A stretch of 25,000 bases of DNA from the NCBI RefSeq assembly GCF_030272615.1, contig NW_026729333.1, forward strand, positions 27,501-52,500, read 5' to 3'. The notes beneath the pieces were generated by a model that saw nothing but the letters and a program-made list of their open reading frames with translations, did no database searches and had not been told where the DNA came from. The translations under genes were made by a program, and so were the position numbers. Shown one piece after another: positions 1 through 10,170 of the stretch (position 1 is its first letter; every line of letters starts with the position of its first letter). Source of the DNA: Cryptomeria japonica. Lineage: Eukaryota; Streptophyta; Pinopsida; Cupressales; Cupressaceae.

Positions 1-341
1 GCACGAACAATCCCGCCTCGACCAGCCTGAACAATTCCCCTCTCGAAGGAAGGCCTCGGCCTTAATCGTCCACGACAAACAGCTCGACGAGGCATGAAGC
101 ACCCACGGGAGCCGGAGCATGACGATGCAGAGTCTCGGTTCACAGGAGCCTGGGAAGAACATCCCGTACGGAACCCTTTACCCGAAAACATCCGAACCGC
201 ACATGCTCGCGACAGTCCTGCCGTTAGAGAATGCACCGTGCACGCGACCGAGTAAGGCCACTCAGAGACATCCATTTCCCAGGTATATGCCCCCTACGCA
301 CTTTTGGTGGCGCAACTCGCACGAACAGTCCCACCTCGACC
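1..341 (+). repeat. Short direct repeat pair, offset 318 bp
   Basis: Positions 1-23 and 319-341 are the same 23-bp word (beginning GCACGAACA and ending CCTCGACC) with two mismatches. Similar but weaker CTCGA-rich words follow both copies. This suggests that the apparently unique left part is an old, decayed duplication with a period of about 318 bp. Confidence 0.45.
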
Positions 342-1258
342 CCGTAAACAAGCTTTTTTGCCTCGAAGAGTTCGTCGGAGACGAAGAAGCAACCTTCAGT
401 GCAAACGTAGCACTCTTTTGTGCAACCGCCCAAACAACGCCCCCTCTACCCTCTGTCGAAACACTCGGCATTGCTGCTCCCTAAGGTGAGCTTCTCCTCA
501 TAGGCAATTCCGCTCTTATCCGGTCACGTTTGTGTGCCCGAATTTCGCAAGGCAACCTCCATGGGACATGGAAAAGACTCGAGAAGAGAGCTCGCTCACG
601 GGAGAGAGAAGCCAAGGAGACCACGAGAGTGCTGAGAGTGGGACAGCGCTGAATAGGCGGGAGAAGCCTGCGCGTATAAACGGAGATATATATCCAATTG
701 CAACGAAGGAACGTGCCAAAGATCGAGAACAATGGCAGAAATGCTAGTAACGTGCACTTCGGGACCAACGCATCACCGGAAGACAACCGCCAAACATCGA
801 AAGAGTCGCGATGCTCCGCAACCTACGTGCAAAGCGGTCGCACACCGGGTAAGGGAGTGAGAGCCCCAAACATAGCTGGGCGAGGCGCTCACTCCGCTCT
901 TTAATATCTCGTTAATACCGCCAAGGAAATGGCACAAGCACACACACACAAGCATCCTCGGAAGAGGACAGTTCGAGTGACAGGTCAAATCCAAGAGTTC
1001 CGAAGACTACCTCCAGGAACAATCGGGAACAAGACCGATTACAAGTCGTCGAGTCTGTTACTGGGCGAACACGAGATGCGCACAGGAAATCGATCAGCCC
1101 TCACAATGGCCCAAGGCCAGAGATCGGACTGCTACGATTTACCCCAACAATCATCGTGCCACTCTTCGCAGAGAGGTGATAGACGCCAACGAGCCCGCGC
1201 ATAGCAATCGAGGTGTAAAAAGGGCGTTGAAGGCAGGAAGCCTGGACGAAAGAGGCTA
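1..1258. other. Largely unique spacer, no gene recognised
   Basis: No rRNA, tRNA or protein family is recognisable on either strand. The open frames present (up to 121 codons) overlap each other in several frames, have no familiar motif and look like chance. The stretch is less repetitive than the rest of the window. An AT-rich patch around 675-700 contains GTATAAAC and ATATATAT, but nothing marks it as a promoter. If the minus-strand promoter reading of the window is right, this would be 5' external transcribed spacer or spacer DNA on the way to an 18S gene beyond the left edge. That is inference only. Confidence 0.5.
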
Positions 1259-1885
1259 CGAGGTCACCTCGAAGCGGTCTAAGAATCGGGCGCACTTGGG
1301 GCGACTACCAGTGCCAACCCCTTATCCCGCGGTGCGTCCGACACACAGAAATTTCCAAGGCGGCCAAGGAGCCTCCCCGCATAGCAATCGGGGTGTGAGG
1401 TTACGGATGCAGCATTGATAGCAATCGAGGTGTGAGGCGAAGGATGCAGAAGTGAGAGCCGAGGGATGTAGCAGAGATAGCAATCGGGGTGTGTGATGCA
1501 GAAGAGATAGCAATCGAGGTGTGCGGTGGGAAGGGCCCAGCAGCCAGAATGCATGAAGCGACGGATGAAGCAGTGATGACAACCGGGCTGTGAGGAGAGG
1601 AGGGATGCAGCCAAGAAAGCAATCAGGGCTCGAGGCAAGGGATGCATCAAGGATAGCAATCATGTTGTGAGGCGAGATTCCAAAGGCTAAACGTGAGAGG
1701 CTGCAGGGTCGACTCAGAGAGGTCTATGCATGTGAGAGGCTGAAAGCAAGGTCGACTCGGAGCGGTCTATGCATCGGGCGCGCTTGGGGCGACTACCAGT
1801 GCCAACCCCTTATCCCGCGACGCGTCCGACAAAGAGAACGTTCCAAGGCGGCAGAGGAGGTTACCAGCCGAAGGATGCAGTAGCA
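1259..1885 (+). repeat. Decayed left edge of the 188-bp satellite
   Basis: Fragments of the 188-bp unit are present but rearranged. The block GGGGCGACTACCAGTGCCAA followed by CCCCTTATCCCGCG occurs near 1298-1330 and again near 1786-1820. GCATAGCAATCG-type words and AAGGCGGC words also occur here. Spacing is irregular and substitutions are frequent, as expected at the edge of an array where unequal crossing-over no longer homogenises the units. Confidence 0.75.
1379..1675 (+). repeat. Short-period amplification of the AGCAATCGGGGTGTGAGG word
   Basis: The word (G)ATAGCAATC(G/A)GGGTGTG occurs about seven times, near 1381, 1418, 1475, 1505, 1574 (degenerate), 1616 and 1652. It is often followed by GAGGCGAAGGATGCAG. 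The same word occurs once per unit in the 188-bp satellite, so this is a local secondary amplification of one part of that unit, at irregular spacings of roughly 30-70 bp. Confidence 0.7.
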
Positions 1886-4800
1886 ATAACAGGTATAGTT
1901 CCGCGGCGGCCGAGAAGACTCACCGCATAGGAATCGGGATGCGAGGCGAGGGATGCGGCGGGAAGGCCCCGACGGCTAAACGGAAGAGGCTGCAGGGCCG
2001 CCTCGGAATGGTCCAAGCATCGGATGCGATTGGGACGACTACCAGTGCCAACCCCTTATCCCGCGATGCGTCCGATACACAGATAGTTCCAAGGCGGCCG
2101 AGGAGCCTCACCGCATATCAATCGGGGTGCGAGGCGAGGGATGGGGCGGGAAGGCCCCAACGGCTAGACGGAAGAGGCTTCAGGGCCACCTCGGAATGGT
2201 CCAAGCATCGGACGCGCTTGGGGCGACTGCCAGTGCCAACCCCTTATCCCGCGATGCGTCCGATACACAGATGGTTCCAAGGCGGCCGAGGAGCCTCACC
2301 GCATAGCAATCGGGGGTGCGAGGCGAGGGATGGGGCGGGAAGGCCCCAACGGCTAGACGGAAGAGGCTTCAGGGCCGCCTAGGAATGGTCCAAGCATCGG
2401 ACACGCTTGGGGCGACTACCAGTGACAGCCCCCTATCCCGCGATGCGTCCGATACGAAGATGGTTCCAAGGCGGCCGAGGAGCCTCACCGCATAGCAATC
2501 GGGGTGCGAGGTGGGGGATGCGGCGAGATGGCCCCAACGGCTAGACGGAAGAGGCCACAGGGCCGCGTCGGAATAGTCCAAGCATCGGACGCGCTTGGGG
2601 CGACTACCAGTGACAACCCCTTATCCCGCGATGCGTCCGATACGAAGATAGTTCCAAGGCGGCCGAGGAGCCTCACCGCATAGCAATCGGGGTGCGAGGT
2701 GGGGGATGCGGCGAGATGGCCCCAACGGCTAGACGGAAGAGGCTGCAGGGCCGCCTCGGAATAGTCCAAGCATCGGACGCGCTTGGGGCCACTACCAGTG
2801 ACAACCCCTTATCCCGCGATGCGTCCGATACGAAGATAGTTCCAAGGCGGCCGAAGAGCCTCACCGCATAGCAATCGGGGTGCGAGGTGGGGGATGCGGC
2901 GAGATGGCCCCAACGACTAGACGGAAGAGGCCACAGGGCCGCCTCGGAATAGTCCAAGCATCGGACGCGCTTGGGGCGACTACCAGTGACAACCCCTTAT
3001 CCCGCGATGCGTCCGATACGAAGATAGTTCCCAGGCGGCCGAGGAGCCTCACCGCATAGCAATCGGGGTGCGAGGCGAGGGATGCGGCGAGATGGCCCCA
3101 AAGGCTAGACGGAAGAGGCTGCAGGGCTGCCTCGGAATAGTCCAAGCATCGGACGCGCTTGGGGCGACTACCACTGCCAACCCCTTATCCCGCGATGCGT
3201 CCGATACACAGATAGTTCCGAGGCGGCCGAGGAGGTGGGGGATGCAGCGAGATGGCCCCAACGGCTAGACGGAAGAGGCTGCAGGGCCGCCTCGGAATAG
3301 TCCAAGCATCGGACGCGCTTGGGGCGACTACCAGTGACAACCCCTTATCCCGCGATGCGTCCGATACACAGATAGTTCCGAGGCGGCCAAGGAGCCTCAC
3401 CGCATAGCAATCGTGGTGCGAGGTGGGGGATGCGGCGAGATGGCCCCAACGGCTAGACGGAAGAGGCTGCAGGGCCGCCTCGGAATGGTCCAAGCATCGG
3501 ATGCGCTTGGGGCGACTACCACTGCCAACCCCTTATCCCGCGATGCGTCCGATACACAGATAGTTCCAAGGCGGCCGAGGAGCCTCACAGCATAGCAATC
3601 AGGGTGCGAGGCGAGGGATGCGGCGAGAAAGCCCCAACGGCTAGAGGGAAGAGGCTTCAGGTCCGCCTCGGAATGGTCCAAGCATCGGACGCGCTTGGGG
3701 CGACTACCAGTGACAACCCCTTATCCCGCGACGCGTCCGATACACAGATAGTTCCAAGGCGGCCGAGGAGCCTCACCGCATAGCAATCGGGGTGCGAGGC
3801 GAGGGATGCGGCGAGAAGGACCCAACGGCTACACGGAAGAGGCTTCGGGGCCGCCTCGGAATGGTCCAAGCATCGGACGCGCTTGGGGCGACTACCAGTG
3901 ACAACCCCTTATCCCGCGACGCGTCCGATACACAGATAGTTCCAAGGCGGCCGAGGAGCCTCACCGCATAGCAATCGGGGTGCGAGGCGAGGGATGCGGC
4001 GAGAAGGACCCAACGGCTAGACGGAAGAGGCTTCGGGGCCGCCTCGGAATGGTCCAAGCATCGGACGCGCTTGGGGCGACTACCAGTGACAACCCCTTAT
4101 CCCGCGACGCGTCCGATACACAGATAGTTCCAAGGCGGCCGAGGAGCCTCACCGCATAGCAATCGGGGTGCGAGGCGAGGGATGCGGCGAGAAGGACCCA
4201 ACGGCTAGACGGAAGAGGCTTCGGGTCCGCCTCGGAATGGTCCAAGCATCGGACGCGCTTGGGGCGACTACCAGTGACAACCCCTTATCCCGCGACGCGT
4301 CCGATACACAGATAGTTCCGAGGCGGCCGAGGAGCCTCACCGCATAGCAATCGGGGTGCGAGGCGAAGGATGCGGCGAGAAGGACCCAACGGCTAGACGG
4401 AAGAGGCTTCGGGTCCGCCTCGGAATGGTCCAAGCATCGGACGCGCTTGGGGCGACTACCAGTGACAACCCCTTATCCCGCGACGCGTCCGATACACAGA
4501 TAGTTCCAAGGCGGCCGAGGAGCCTCACCGCATAGCAATCGGGGTGCGAGGCGAGGGATGCGGCGAGAAGGACCCAACGGCTAGACGGAAGAGGCTTCGG
4601 GTCCGCCTCGGAATGGTCCAAGCATCGGACGCGCTTGGGGCGACTACCAGTGACAACCCCTTATCCCGCGACGCGTCCGATACACAGATAGTTCCGAGGC
4701 GGCCGAGGAGCCTCACCGCATAGCAATCGGGGTGCGAGGCGAAGGATGCGGCGAGAAGGACCCAACGGCTAGACGGAAGAGGCTTCGGGTCCGCCTCGGA

Positions 4801-5868
4801 ATGGTCCAAGCATCGGACGCGCTTGGGGCGACTACCAGTGACAACCCCTTATCCCGCGACGCTTCCGATACACAGATAGTTCCAAGGCGGCCGAGGAGCC
4901 TCACCGCATAGCAATCGGGGTGCGAGGCGAGGGATGCGGCGAGAAGGACCCAACGGCTAGACGGAAGAGGCTTCAGGGCCGCCTCGGAATGGTCCAAGCA
5001 TCGAACGCGCTTGGGGCGACTACCAGTGACAACCCCTTATCCCGCGACGCGTCCGATACACAGATAGTTCCGAGGCGGCCGAGGAGCCTCACCGCATAGC
5101 AATCGGGGTGCGAGGCGAGGGATGCGGCGAGAAGGACCCAACGGCTAGACGGAAGAGGCTTCAGGGCCGCCTCGGAATGGTCCAAGCATCGGACGCGCTT
5201 GGGGCGACTACCAGTGACAACCCCTTATCCCGCGACGCGTCCGATACACAGATAGTTCCGAGGCGGCCGAGGAGCCTCACCGCATAGCAATCGGGGTGCG
5301 AGGCGAGGGATGCGGCGAGAAGGACCCAACGGCTAGACGGAAGAGGCTTCAGGGCCGCCTCGGAATGGTCCAAGCATCGGACGCGCTTGGGGCGACTACC
5401 AATGACAACCCCTTATCCCGCGACGCGTCCGATACACAGATAGTTCCGAGGCGGCCGAGGAGCCTCACCGCATAGCAATCGGGGTGCGAGGCGAGGGATG
5501 CGGCGAGAAGGACCCAACGGCTAGACGGAAGAGGCTTCAGGGCCGCCTCGGAATGGTCCAAGCATCGGACGCGCTTGGGGCGACTACCAGTGACAACCCC
5601 TTATCCCGCGACGCGTCCGATACACAGATAGTTCCGAGGCGGCCGAGGAGCCTCACCGCATAGCAATCGGGGTGCGAGGCGAGGGATGCGGCGAGAAGGA
5701 CCCAAGGGCTAGACGGAAGAGGCTTCAGGGCCGCCTCGGAATGGTCCAAGCATCGGACGCGCTTGGGGCGACTACCGTTGCCAACCCCTTATCCCGCGAT
5801 GCGTCTGATACACAGATAGTTCCGAGGCGGCCGAGGAGCCTCACCGCATAGCAATCGGGTTGCGAGGC
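1886..5868 (+). repeat. 188-bp tandem satellite array, about 21 copies
   Basis: The landmark CCCGCGAYGCGTC recurs near 2060, 2248, 2436, 2624, 2812, 3000, 3188, 3348, 3536 and then every 188 bp to about 5792, giving 21 copies. Each unit carries CGCATAGCAATCGGGGTGCG, then CCCAACGGCTAGACGGAAG, then AAGCATCGGACGCGCTTGGG, then CCAGTGACAACCCCTTATCC. Units from about 3700 to 5750 are nearly identical, while those to the left are more divergent. One interval (3188 to 3348) is 160 bp because 28 bp around CCTCACCGCATAGCAATC are missing. Recurrent 94- and 70-codon open frames on the minus strand are a by-product of the repeat and stop at unit boundaries; they are not genes. Under the rDNA-spacer reading this array lies downstream of the minus-strand promoters. 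Confidence 0.95.
4130..4881 (+). repeat. Dimeric higher-order repeat (2 x 376 bp) within the 188-bp array
   Basis: Neighbouring 188-bp units alternate between two variants. One has CCAAGGCGG with GGCGAGGGATG (units near 4130, 4507 and 4883). The other has CCGAGGCGG with GGCGAAGGATG (units near 4318 and 4695). The alternation shows that a two-unit block was copied as a 376-bp piece, more recently than the founding of the array. Confidence 0.7.
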
Positions 5869-6220
5869 AGATTATTGGGAAGGGAACCCCCTGGGATGCG
5901 GCTCAAGCAGTGCCCAAAGGGACTGGAATGCGGAATCACATCGAGAGACCCAAATGCTATACGAGGGCTCAAATCGAATTATCGATTTGGCCACGACATG
6001 GACGCATCGGAACGACTACCTTTGCCGAACCACTCGCAATTGCATCCATACCGAAACCAATAGACATTTCCGTTAGAGCCCTCGCATAGCATTCGGGAAT
6101 CTCGCATGCCCCTCTAAATCGACCAATGCCTGGCGCTCAATGAAAATCCGAGCGCTACCACCGTTCGAGCGCCATCACTTGGTCGAGTTAGAGGGGCACG
6201 GGGGAGAAATGCTCCAGTCA

Positions 6221-6253
6221 ACACCTCCCCTATATAAGTTATTTGTCCGATTC
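6221..6253 (-). promoter_or_regulatory. Pol I-like promoter core, copy 1 (leftmost; candidate gene promoter)
   Basis: On the minus strand the block reads CTTATATAGGGGAGGTGTTG. Plant RNA polymerase I promoters are known for TATATA(A/G)GGGG at the start site, often followed by a GGTGT-type stretch. This copy keeps the match furthest downstream (GGTGTTGAC). It is the last of 13 copies before the 188-bp array in the minus direction, so it is the best candidate for the main gene promoter. The plus-strand alternative is a Pol II TATA box (CTATATAAG). Confidence 0.5.
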
Positions 6254-6710
6254 TCGCACAACCGTAGTCTGCCTCGTCGAATCAAACAACGGTCCCAGAT
6301 TCCGACTTCCGTTCCGTAGAGACCCAAAAGCTAGATGGAGGCTCGCAAGAAAGAGAGTCGGCGCATAGCAATCGGGTTTCTCGAACGTTTAGGGACCGAG
6401 CTCACTTGCGGATAGGGCAAAATCCGCCAAGCAACCCAAAAGCTAGACGGGGGCTCGAATCGAATCGCCTAGGCGGCCACAACAACGACGTGTTGGATCG
6501 ACTACCAGTGCCAAACCATTCAGCAAGACTAGTCTGTGTCGAGGCCGGATAGAGATTCTCAGAGAGCGCCCGCATAGCATTTAGGAGACCTGCCGCGTCC
6601 CTCACACTCGACAAATGGTGGTGCACGTATATAAATCCGAGCGATCCCAACCCTTTCAAGCACCAACATCGGTCGAGATAGAGGGGCACGGAGGGGGCTG
6701 CGTGAGACAA

Positions 6711-6743
6711 CACAGTCCCCTATATAAGTTATTTGTCCGATTC
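6711..6743 (-). promoter_or_regulatory. Pol I-like promoter core, copy 2
   Basis: The minus-strand core is TATATAGGGGACTGTG. It differs from the other copies after GGGG, where ACTGTG replaces AGGTG(T), so it may be weaker. It belongs to the type A modules and lies 490 bp from copy 1. Confidence 0.45.
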
Positions 6744-7152
6744 TCACACATCCGAAGAATGGTCATCAAATCGGACAAACAGCCCAAACTTCCGACTTCG
6801 TCCCAGAAAGCCCAAGAGCTATCTAAAACGTTCATGGCCGGAACTCGATCGCGGCTATACCAGTCCGCCAAGCAACCCAAAAGCTAGACTGGAGCTCTAG
6901 TCGAATCACCTCTGTGGCCATTGCAAGGACGTGTTGGAGCGACTACCATTGCCGAACCATTCCGCAGGTCGAGTCCATACCAAGGCCGCATAGAGATTCA
7001 CGATGAGCTCCTGCATAGCAATCAGGAGACTTGCCGTGTCCATCACAATCGATAAATCCTGGTGCAAGATTTTTGCATCCGAGCGCTCCAACCAGTCGAG
7101 CACCAGCATCAATCGACATAAACGGGCACGGGGGGAGGATGCTCGAGAACAC

Positions 7153-7185
7153 TACCTCCCCCTATATAAGTTATTTGTCCGATTC
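7153..7185 (-). promoter_or_regulatory. Pol I-like promoter core, copy 3
   Basis: The minus-strand core is TATATAGGGGGAGGTAG, with one extra G compared with the other copies, which brings it closer to the classic GGGGG form. It lies 442 bp from copy 2 in a type A module. Confidence 0.5.
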
Positions 7186-7304
7186 TCAAGCAGCCGAAGT
7201 CTGGTCATCGAATCGGGTCAAAGACCACAACTTCCGACTTTACCCACAATGCAAGTCATCGAATCGAACATCGGCCCCCGAGTCGGACTCCATGCGTATG
7301 TCAG

Positions 7305-7560
7305 GTCATCGGACCCAAATTCCGCCTTCCTGCGCATGGCGGGCCATCAATATCAACTCGGTCATCGGACCCAAACTCCGCCTTTTTGCGTATGGCACGC
7401 CTTCAAATCGGTCATCGGACCCAAATTCCGCCTTCCTGTGCATGGCGGGCCATCAACATCAACTCGGTCATCGGACCCAAATTCCGCCTTTCTGCGCATA
7501 GGCACGCCATCAACTCGGTCATCGGACCCAAATTCCGCCTTCCTGCGCATGGCAGGTCAT
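7305..7560 (+). repeat. Short tandem repeat of about 50-56 bp, five copies
   Basis: The word TCATCGGACCCAAATTCCGC, followed by a CTTCCTGCGCATGGC-like stretch, recurs five times near 7307, 7363, 7411, 7468 and 7519, separated by variable CATCAACTCGG linkers. The same TCATCGGACCCAA word occurs in the neighbouring 311-bp modules, so this array is a local amplification of part of that module. Open frames here are repeat by-products. Confidence 0.8.
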
Positions 7561-7700
7561 ATCGGACACAAATTCAGACCTCGCCAATATGCCTACGTAT
7601 CGAATCGGTCATCGGACCCAACTTCCGACTTCATCCATACTGTAGGGTCTTTGAGGTTGGCGCGGTGCGCTCAACCCAGGGAGTCGACCCATCGAAGCAT

Positions 7701-7733
7701 ACACCTCCCCTATATAAGCTATTTGTCCGATTC
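7701..7733 (-). promoter_or_regulatory. Pol I-like promoter core, copy 4
   Basis: The minus-strand core is GCTTATATAGGGGAGGTGTA. It is the first copy of the 311-bp type B modules. The conserved word AGGGTCTTTGAGGTTGG lies about 63 bp to its left. Confidence 0.5.
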
Positions 7734-8011
7734 CCACACCTGTGTAGTTTGCACCTCTGACCAGGACATCGACCCCAACTTCCGAACTCGACTGCAACGA
7801 CGGCACCAGCGCCTTGGTGCGCACCTTGCGACGCACAGTCCCAACATTCGCCTTCCTGCACATGGCAGGTCATCGGACCCAAATTCCGACCTCGCGAGTA
7901 TGCCTACATATCGAATCGGTCATCGGACCCAACTTCCGACTTCATCCATACCGTAGGGTCTTTGAGGTTGGCGCGGTGCGCTCAACCCGGGGAGTCGACC
8001 CAACGAAGCAT

Positions 8012-8044
8012 ACACCTCCCCTATATAAGCTATTTGTCCGATTC
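8012..8044 (-). promoter_or_regulatory. Pol I-like promoter core, copy 5
   Basis: It has the same core and flanks as copy 4, exactly 311 bp away. Confidence 0.5.
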
Positions 8045-8322
8045 CCACACCTGTGTAGTTTGCACCTCCGATCAAGACATCGACCCCAACTTCCGAACTC
8101 GCCTCCAACGACCGAACCAGCGCCTTGGTGCGCACCTTGCAACGCACAGTGCCAACATTCGCCTTCCTGCACGTGGCAGGTCATCGGACCCAAATTCCGA
8201 CCTCGCGAGTATGCCTACATATCGAATCGGTCATCGGACCCAACTTCCGACTTCATCCATACCGTAGGGTCTTTGAGGTTGGCGCGGTGCGCTCAACCCG
8301 GGGAGTCGACCCAACGAAGCAT

Positions 8323-8355
8323 ACACCTCCCCTATATAAGCTATTTGTCCGATTC
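8323..8355 (-). promoter_or_regulatory. Pol I-like promoter core, copy 6
   Basis: It has the same core and flanks as copy 5, exactly 311 bp away. Confidence 0.5.
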
Positions 8356-8635
8356 CCACACCTGTGTAGCTTGCACCTCCGATCAGGACATCGACCCCAA
8401 CTTCCGAACTCGACTAAAAAGACCGCACCAGCGCCTTGGTGTGCACCTTGCAACGCACAGTGTCAACATTCGCCTTCCTGCACATGGCAGGTCATCGGAC
8501 CCAAATTCCGACCTTCATGAGCATACCTACTAATCGAATCGGTCATCGGACCCCAACTTCCGACTTCATCCATACCGTAGGGTCTTTGAGGTTGGCGCGG
8601 TGCGCTCAACCTGGGGAGTCGACCCATCGAAGCAT

Positions 8636-8668
8636 ACACCTCCCCTATATAAGCTATTTGTCCGATTC
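8636..8668 (-). promoter_or_regulatory. Pol I-like promoter core, copy 7
   Basis: It has the same core, 313 bp from copy 6. It is the last type B copy before the 52-bp minisatellite. Confidence 0.5.
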
Positions 8669-8758
8669 CGACACCTGTGTAGTTTGCACCTCCGCTCAGG
8701 ACATCGACCCCAACTTCCGAACTCGCCTGCAACGACCGAACCAGCGCCTTGGTGCGCA

Positions 8759-9355
8759 CCAAAAGTGCGCACTTTTGGAGGGCACTTTTCTGCGCTCCAA
8801 AGGTGCGCACTTTTGGAGGGCACTTTTTGGAGGGCACTTTTCTGCGCTCCAAAGGTGCGCACTTTTGGAGGGCACTTTTTGGAGGGCACTTTTCTGCGCT
8901 CCAAAGGTGCGCACTTTTGGAGGGCACTTTTTGGAGGGCACTTTTCTGCGCTCCAAAGGTGCGCACTTTTGGAGGGCACTTTTTGGAGGGCACTTTTCTG
9001 CGCTCCAAAGGTGCGCACTTTTGGAGGGCACTTTTTGGAGGGCACTTTTCTGCGCTCCAAAGGTGCGCACTTTTGGAGGGCACTTTTTGGAGGGCACTTT
9101 TCTGCGCTCCAAAGGTGCGCACTTTTGGAGGGCACTTTTTGGAGGGCACTTTTCTGCGCTCCAAAGGTGCGCACTTTTGGAGGGCACTTTTTGGAGGGCA
9201 CTTTTCTGCGCTCCAAAGGTGCGCACTTTTGGAGGGCACTTTTTGGAGGGCACTTTTCTGCGCTCCAAAGGTGCGCACTTTTGGAGGGCACTTTTGTGCA
9301 CTCCAAAGGTGCGCACTTTTGGAGGGCACTTTTCCTGTGCTCCAAAGGTGCACAC
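8759..9355 (+). repeat. 52-bp minisatellite built on a palindromic core
   Basis: TGCGCTCCAA recurs every 52 bp from 8791 to 9259 (ten occurrences), then in changed form at 9297 and 9335 with a shorter unit. Each unit contains GGTGCGCACTTTTGGAGG and GCACTTTTTGGAGG. The array starts with a perfect 20-bp palindrome at 8759-8778, CCAAAAGTGCGCACTTTTGG, placed exactly where a type B module ends in GGTGCGCACC. All six frames stay open across much of the array. The array separates promoter copies 7 and 8, which are 844 bp apart. Confidence 0.95.
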
Positions 9356-9479
9356 CTAGGTGAGCACCTTCGACCACACCTTGTAGCACACCAAACTCTG
9401 ACTTTCGACTTCATCCGCAATGCAGGGTCTTTGAGGTTGGCGCAATGCGCACAACCAGGGGAGTCACCCATCAAACCCA

Positions 9480-9512
9480 ACACCTCCCCTATATAAGCTA
9501 TTTGTCTGATTC
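9480..9512 (-). promoter_or_regulatory. Pol I-like promoter core, copy 8
   Basis: The minus-strand core is GCTTATATAGGGGAGGTGTT, in the first type C module. Confidence 0.5.
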
Positions 9513-9646
9513 TCATACATGCGTAGCCTGCAGGAGCAATTAGGACATCGACCCCAACTTTCGGCTTCTAAACGAAAACAAGGTCTTTGAGGTTGGTGTA
9601 ATGCGAACAACTAGGGGAGTCAACCCATCAAACCCAACACCTCCCC

Positions 9647-9679
9647 TATATAAGCTATTTGTCTGATTCTCATACATGT
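9647..9679 (-). promoter_or_regulatory. Pol I-like promoter core, copy 9
   Basis: It has the same core as copy 8, 167 bp away. Confidence 0.5.
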
Positions 9680-9793
9680 GTAGTCTACAGGAGCAATTAG
9701 GACATCGACCCCAACTTTTGACTTCTTAACGAAAACAAGGTCTTTGAGGTTGACGTAATGCGCACAACCAGGGGAGTCGACCCATCAAACCCA

Positions 9794-9826
9794 ACACCTC
9801 CCCTATATAAGCTATTTGTCCGATTC
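9794..9826 (-). promoter_or_regulatory. Pol I-like promoter core, copy 10
   Basis: It has the same core, 147 bp from copy 9, the closest pair in the array. Confidence 0.5.
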
Positions 9827-9950
9827 TCATACATGTGTAGCCTGCAGGAGCCATTAGGACATTGACCCCAACTTTTGACTTCTTAACGAAAACAAGGTCT
9901 TTGAGGTTGGCGTAATGCGCACAACCAAGGGAGTTGACCCATCAAACCCA

Positions 9951-9983
9951 ACACCTCCCCTATATAAGCTATTTGTCTGATTC
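9951..9983 (-). promoter_or_regulatory. Pol I-like promoter core, copy 11
   Basis: It has the same core, 157 bp from copy 10. Confidence 0.5.
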
Positions 9984-10170
9984 TCATACATGTGTAGCCT
10001 GCAACAACGATTAGGACATCCACCCCAACTTCTGAATTCGTCTGCGTTGACCGCACCAAAGGTGCACGCCTTGGTGCTCACCAAAATCCGACTTCCGACT
10101 TCTTCTGCTATGCGGGGTCTTTGAGGTTGGCGCAGTGCGCACAACCAGGGGAGTCAACCCACCGAATGCA

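Larger units (their letters stand above)
5869..7250. repeat. Promoter-bearing modules, type A (about 440-490 bp), three copies
   Basis: Three diverged modules each carry a CCCCTATATA block (6227, 6717, 7159) beside a GGGGCACG(G)-type word. The modules also contain relics of the 188-bp unit. CGCATAGCAATCGG-like words lie near 6085, 6363, 6570 and 7012. ACCCAAAAGCTAGA(C/T)GG words lie near 6320, 6437 and 6873. CGACTACCA(G)TGCC words lie near 6013, 6499 and 6938. The order of shared words suggests that the 188-bp satellite arose from such a module by losing the promoter part, or the reverse. Confidence 0.75.
7561..8758. repeat. 311-bp promoter-bearing modules, type B, four copies
   Basis: Four near-identical modules carry CCCCTATATA at 7707, 8018, 8329 and 8642 (spacings 311, 311, 313). 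Each holds, in plus order, a TCATCGGACCCAACTTCCGA word, AGGGTCTTTGAGGTTGG, a GTCGACCCA word, the TATA block, CACACCTGTGTAG, ACATCGACCCCAACTTCCGA and a CGCCTTGGTGCGCACCTT end. The GTGCGCACC end links these modules to the GGTGCGCACC-rich DNA further right. Long open frames across the modules exist in several frames and are not supported as genes. Confidence 0.9.

Noticed and set aside
119-484. 121-codon open frame near the left edge
   Set aside because: It overlaps several other frames of similar size on both strands and has no recognisable motif. It is also in a region with other signs of decayed repeats.
1-1258. 18S, 5.8S or 26S rRNA sequence
   Set aside because: No conserved core of these genes is recognised on either strand here or elsewhere in the window.
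1886-5868. CRISPR-like array
   Set aside because: The 188-bp units are contiguous and near-identical, with no unique spacers and no cas genes, and the setting is a plant nuclear genome.
8463-9516. Open frames of about 300 codons over the 52-bp minisatellite
   Set aside because: All frames are open because the 52-bp unit lacks stops. The products are translated repeat with a frame cycle over three units.
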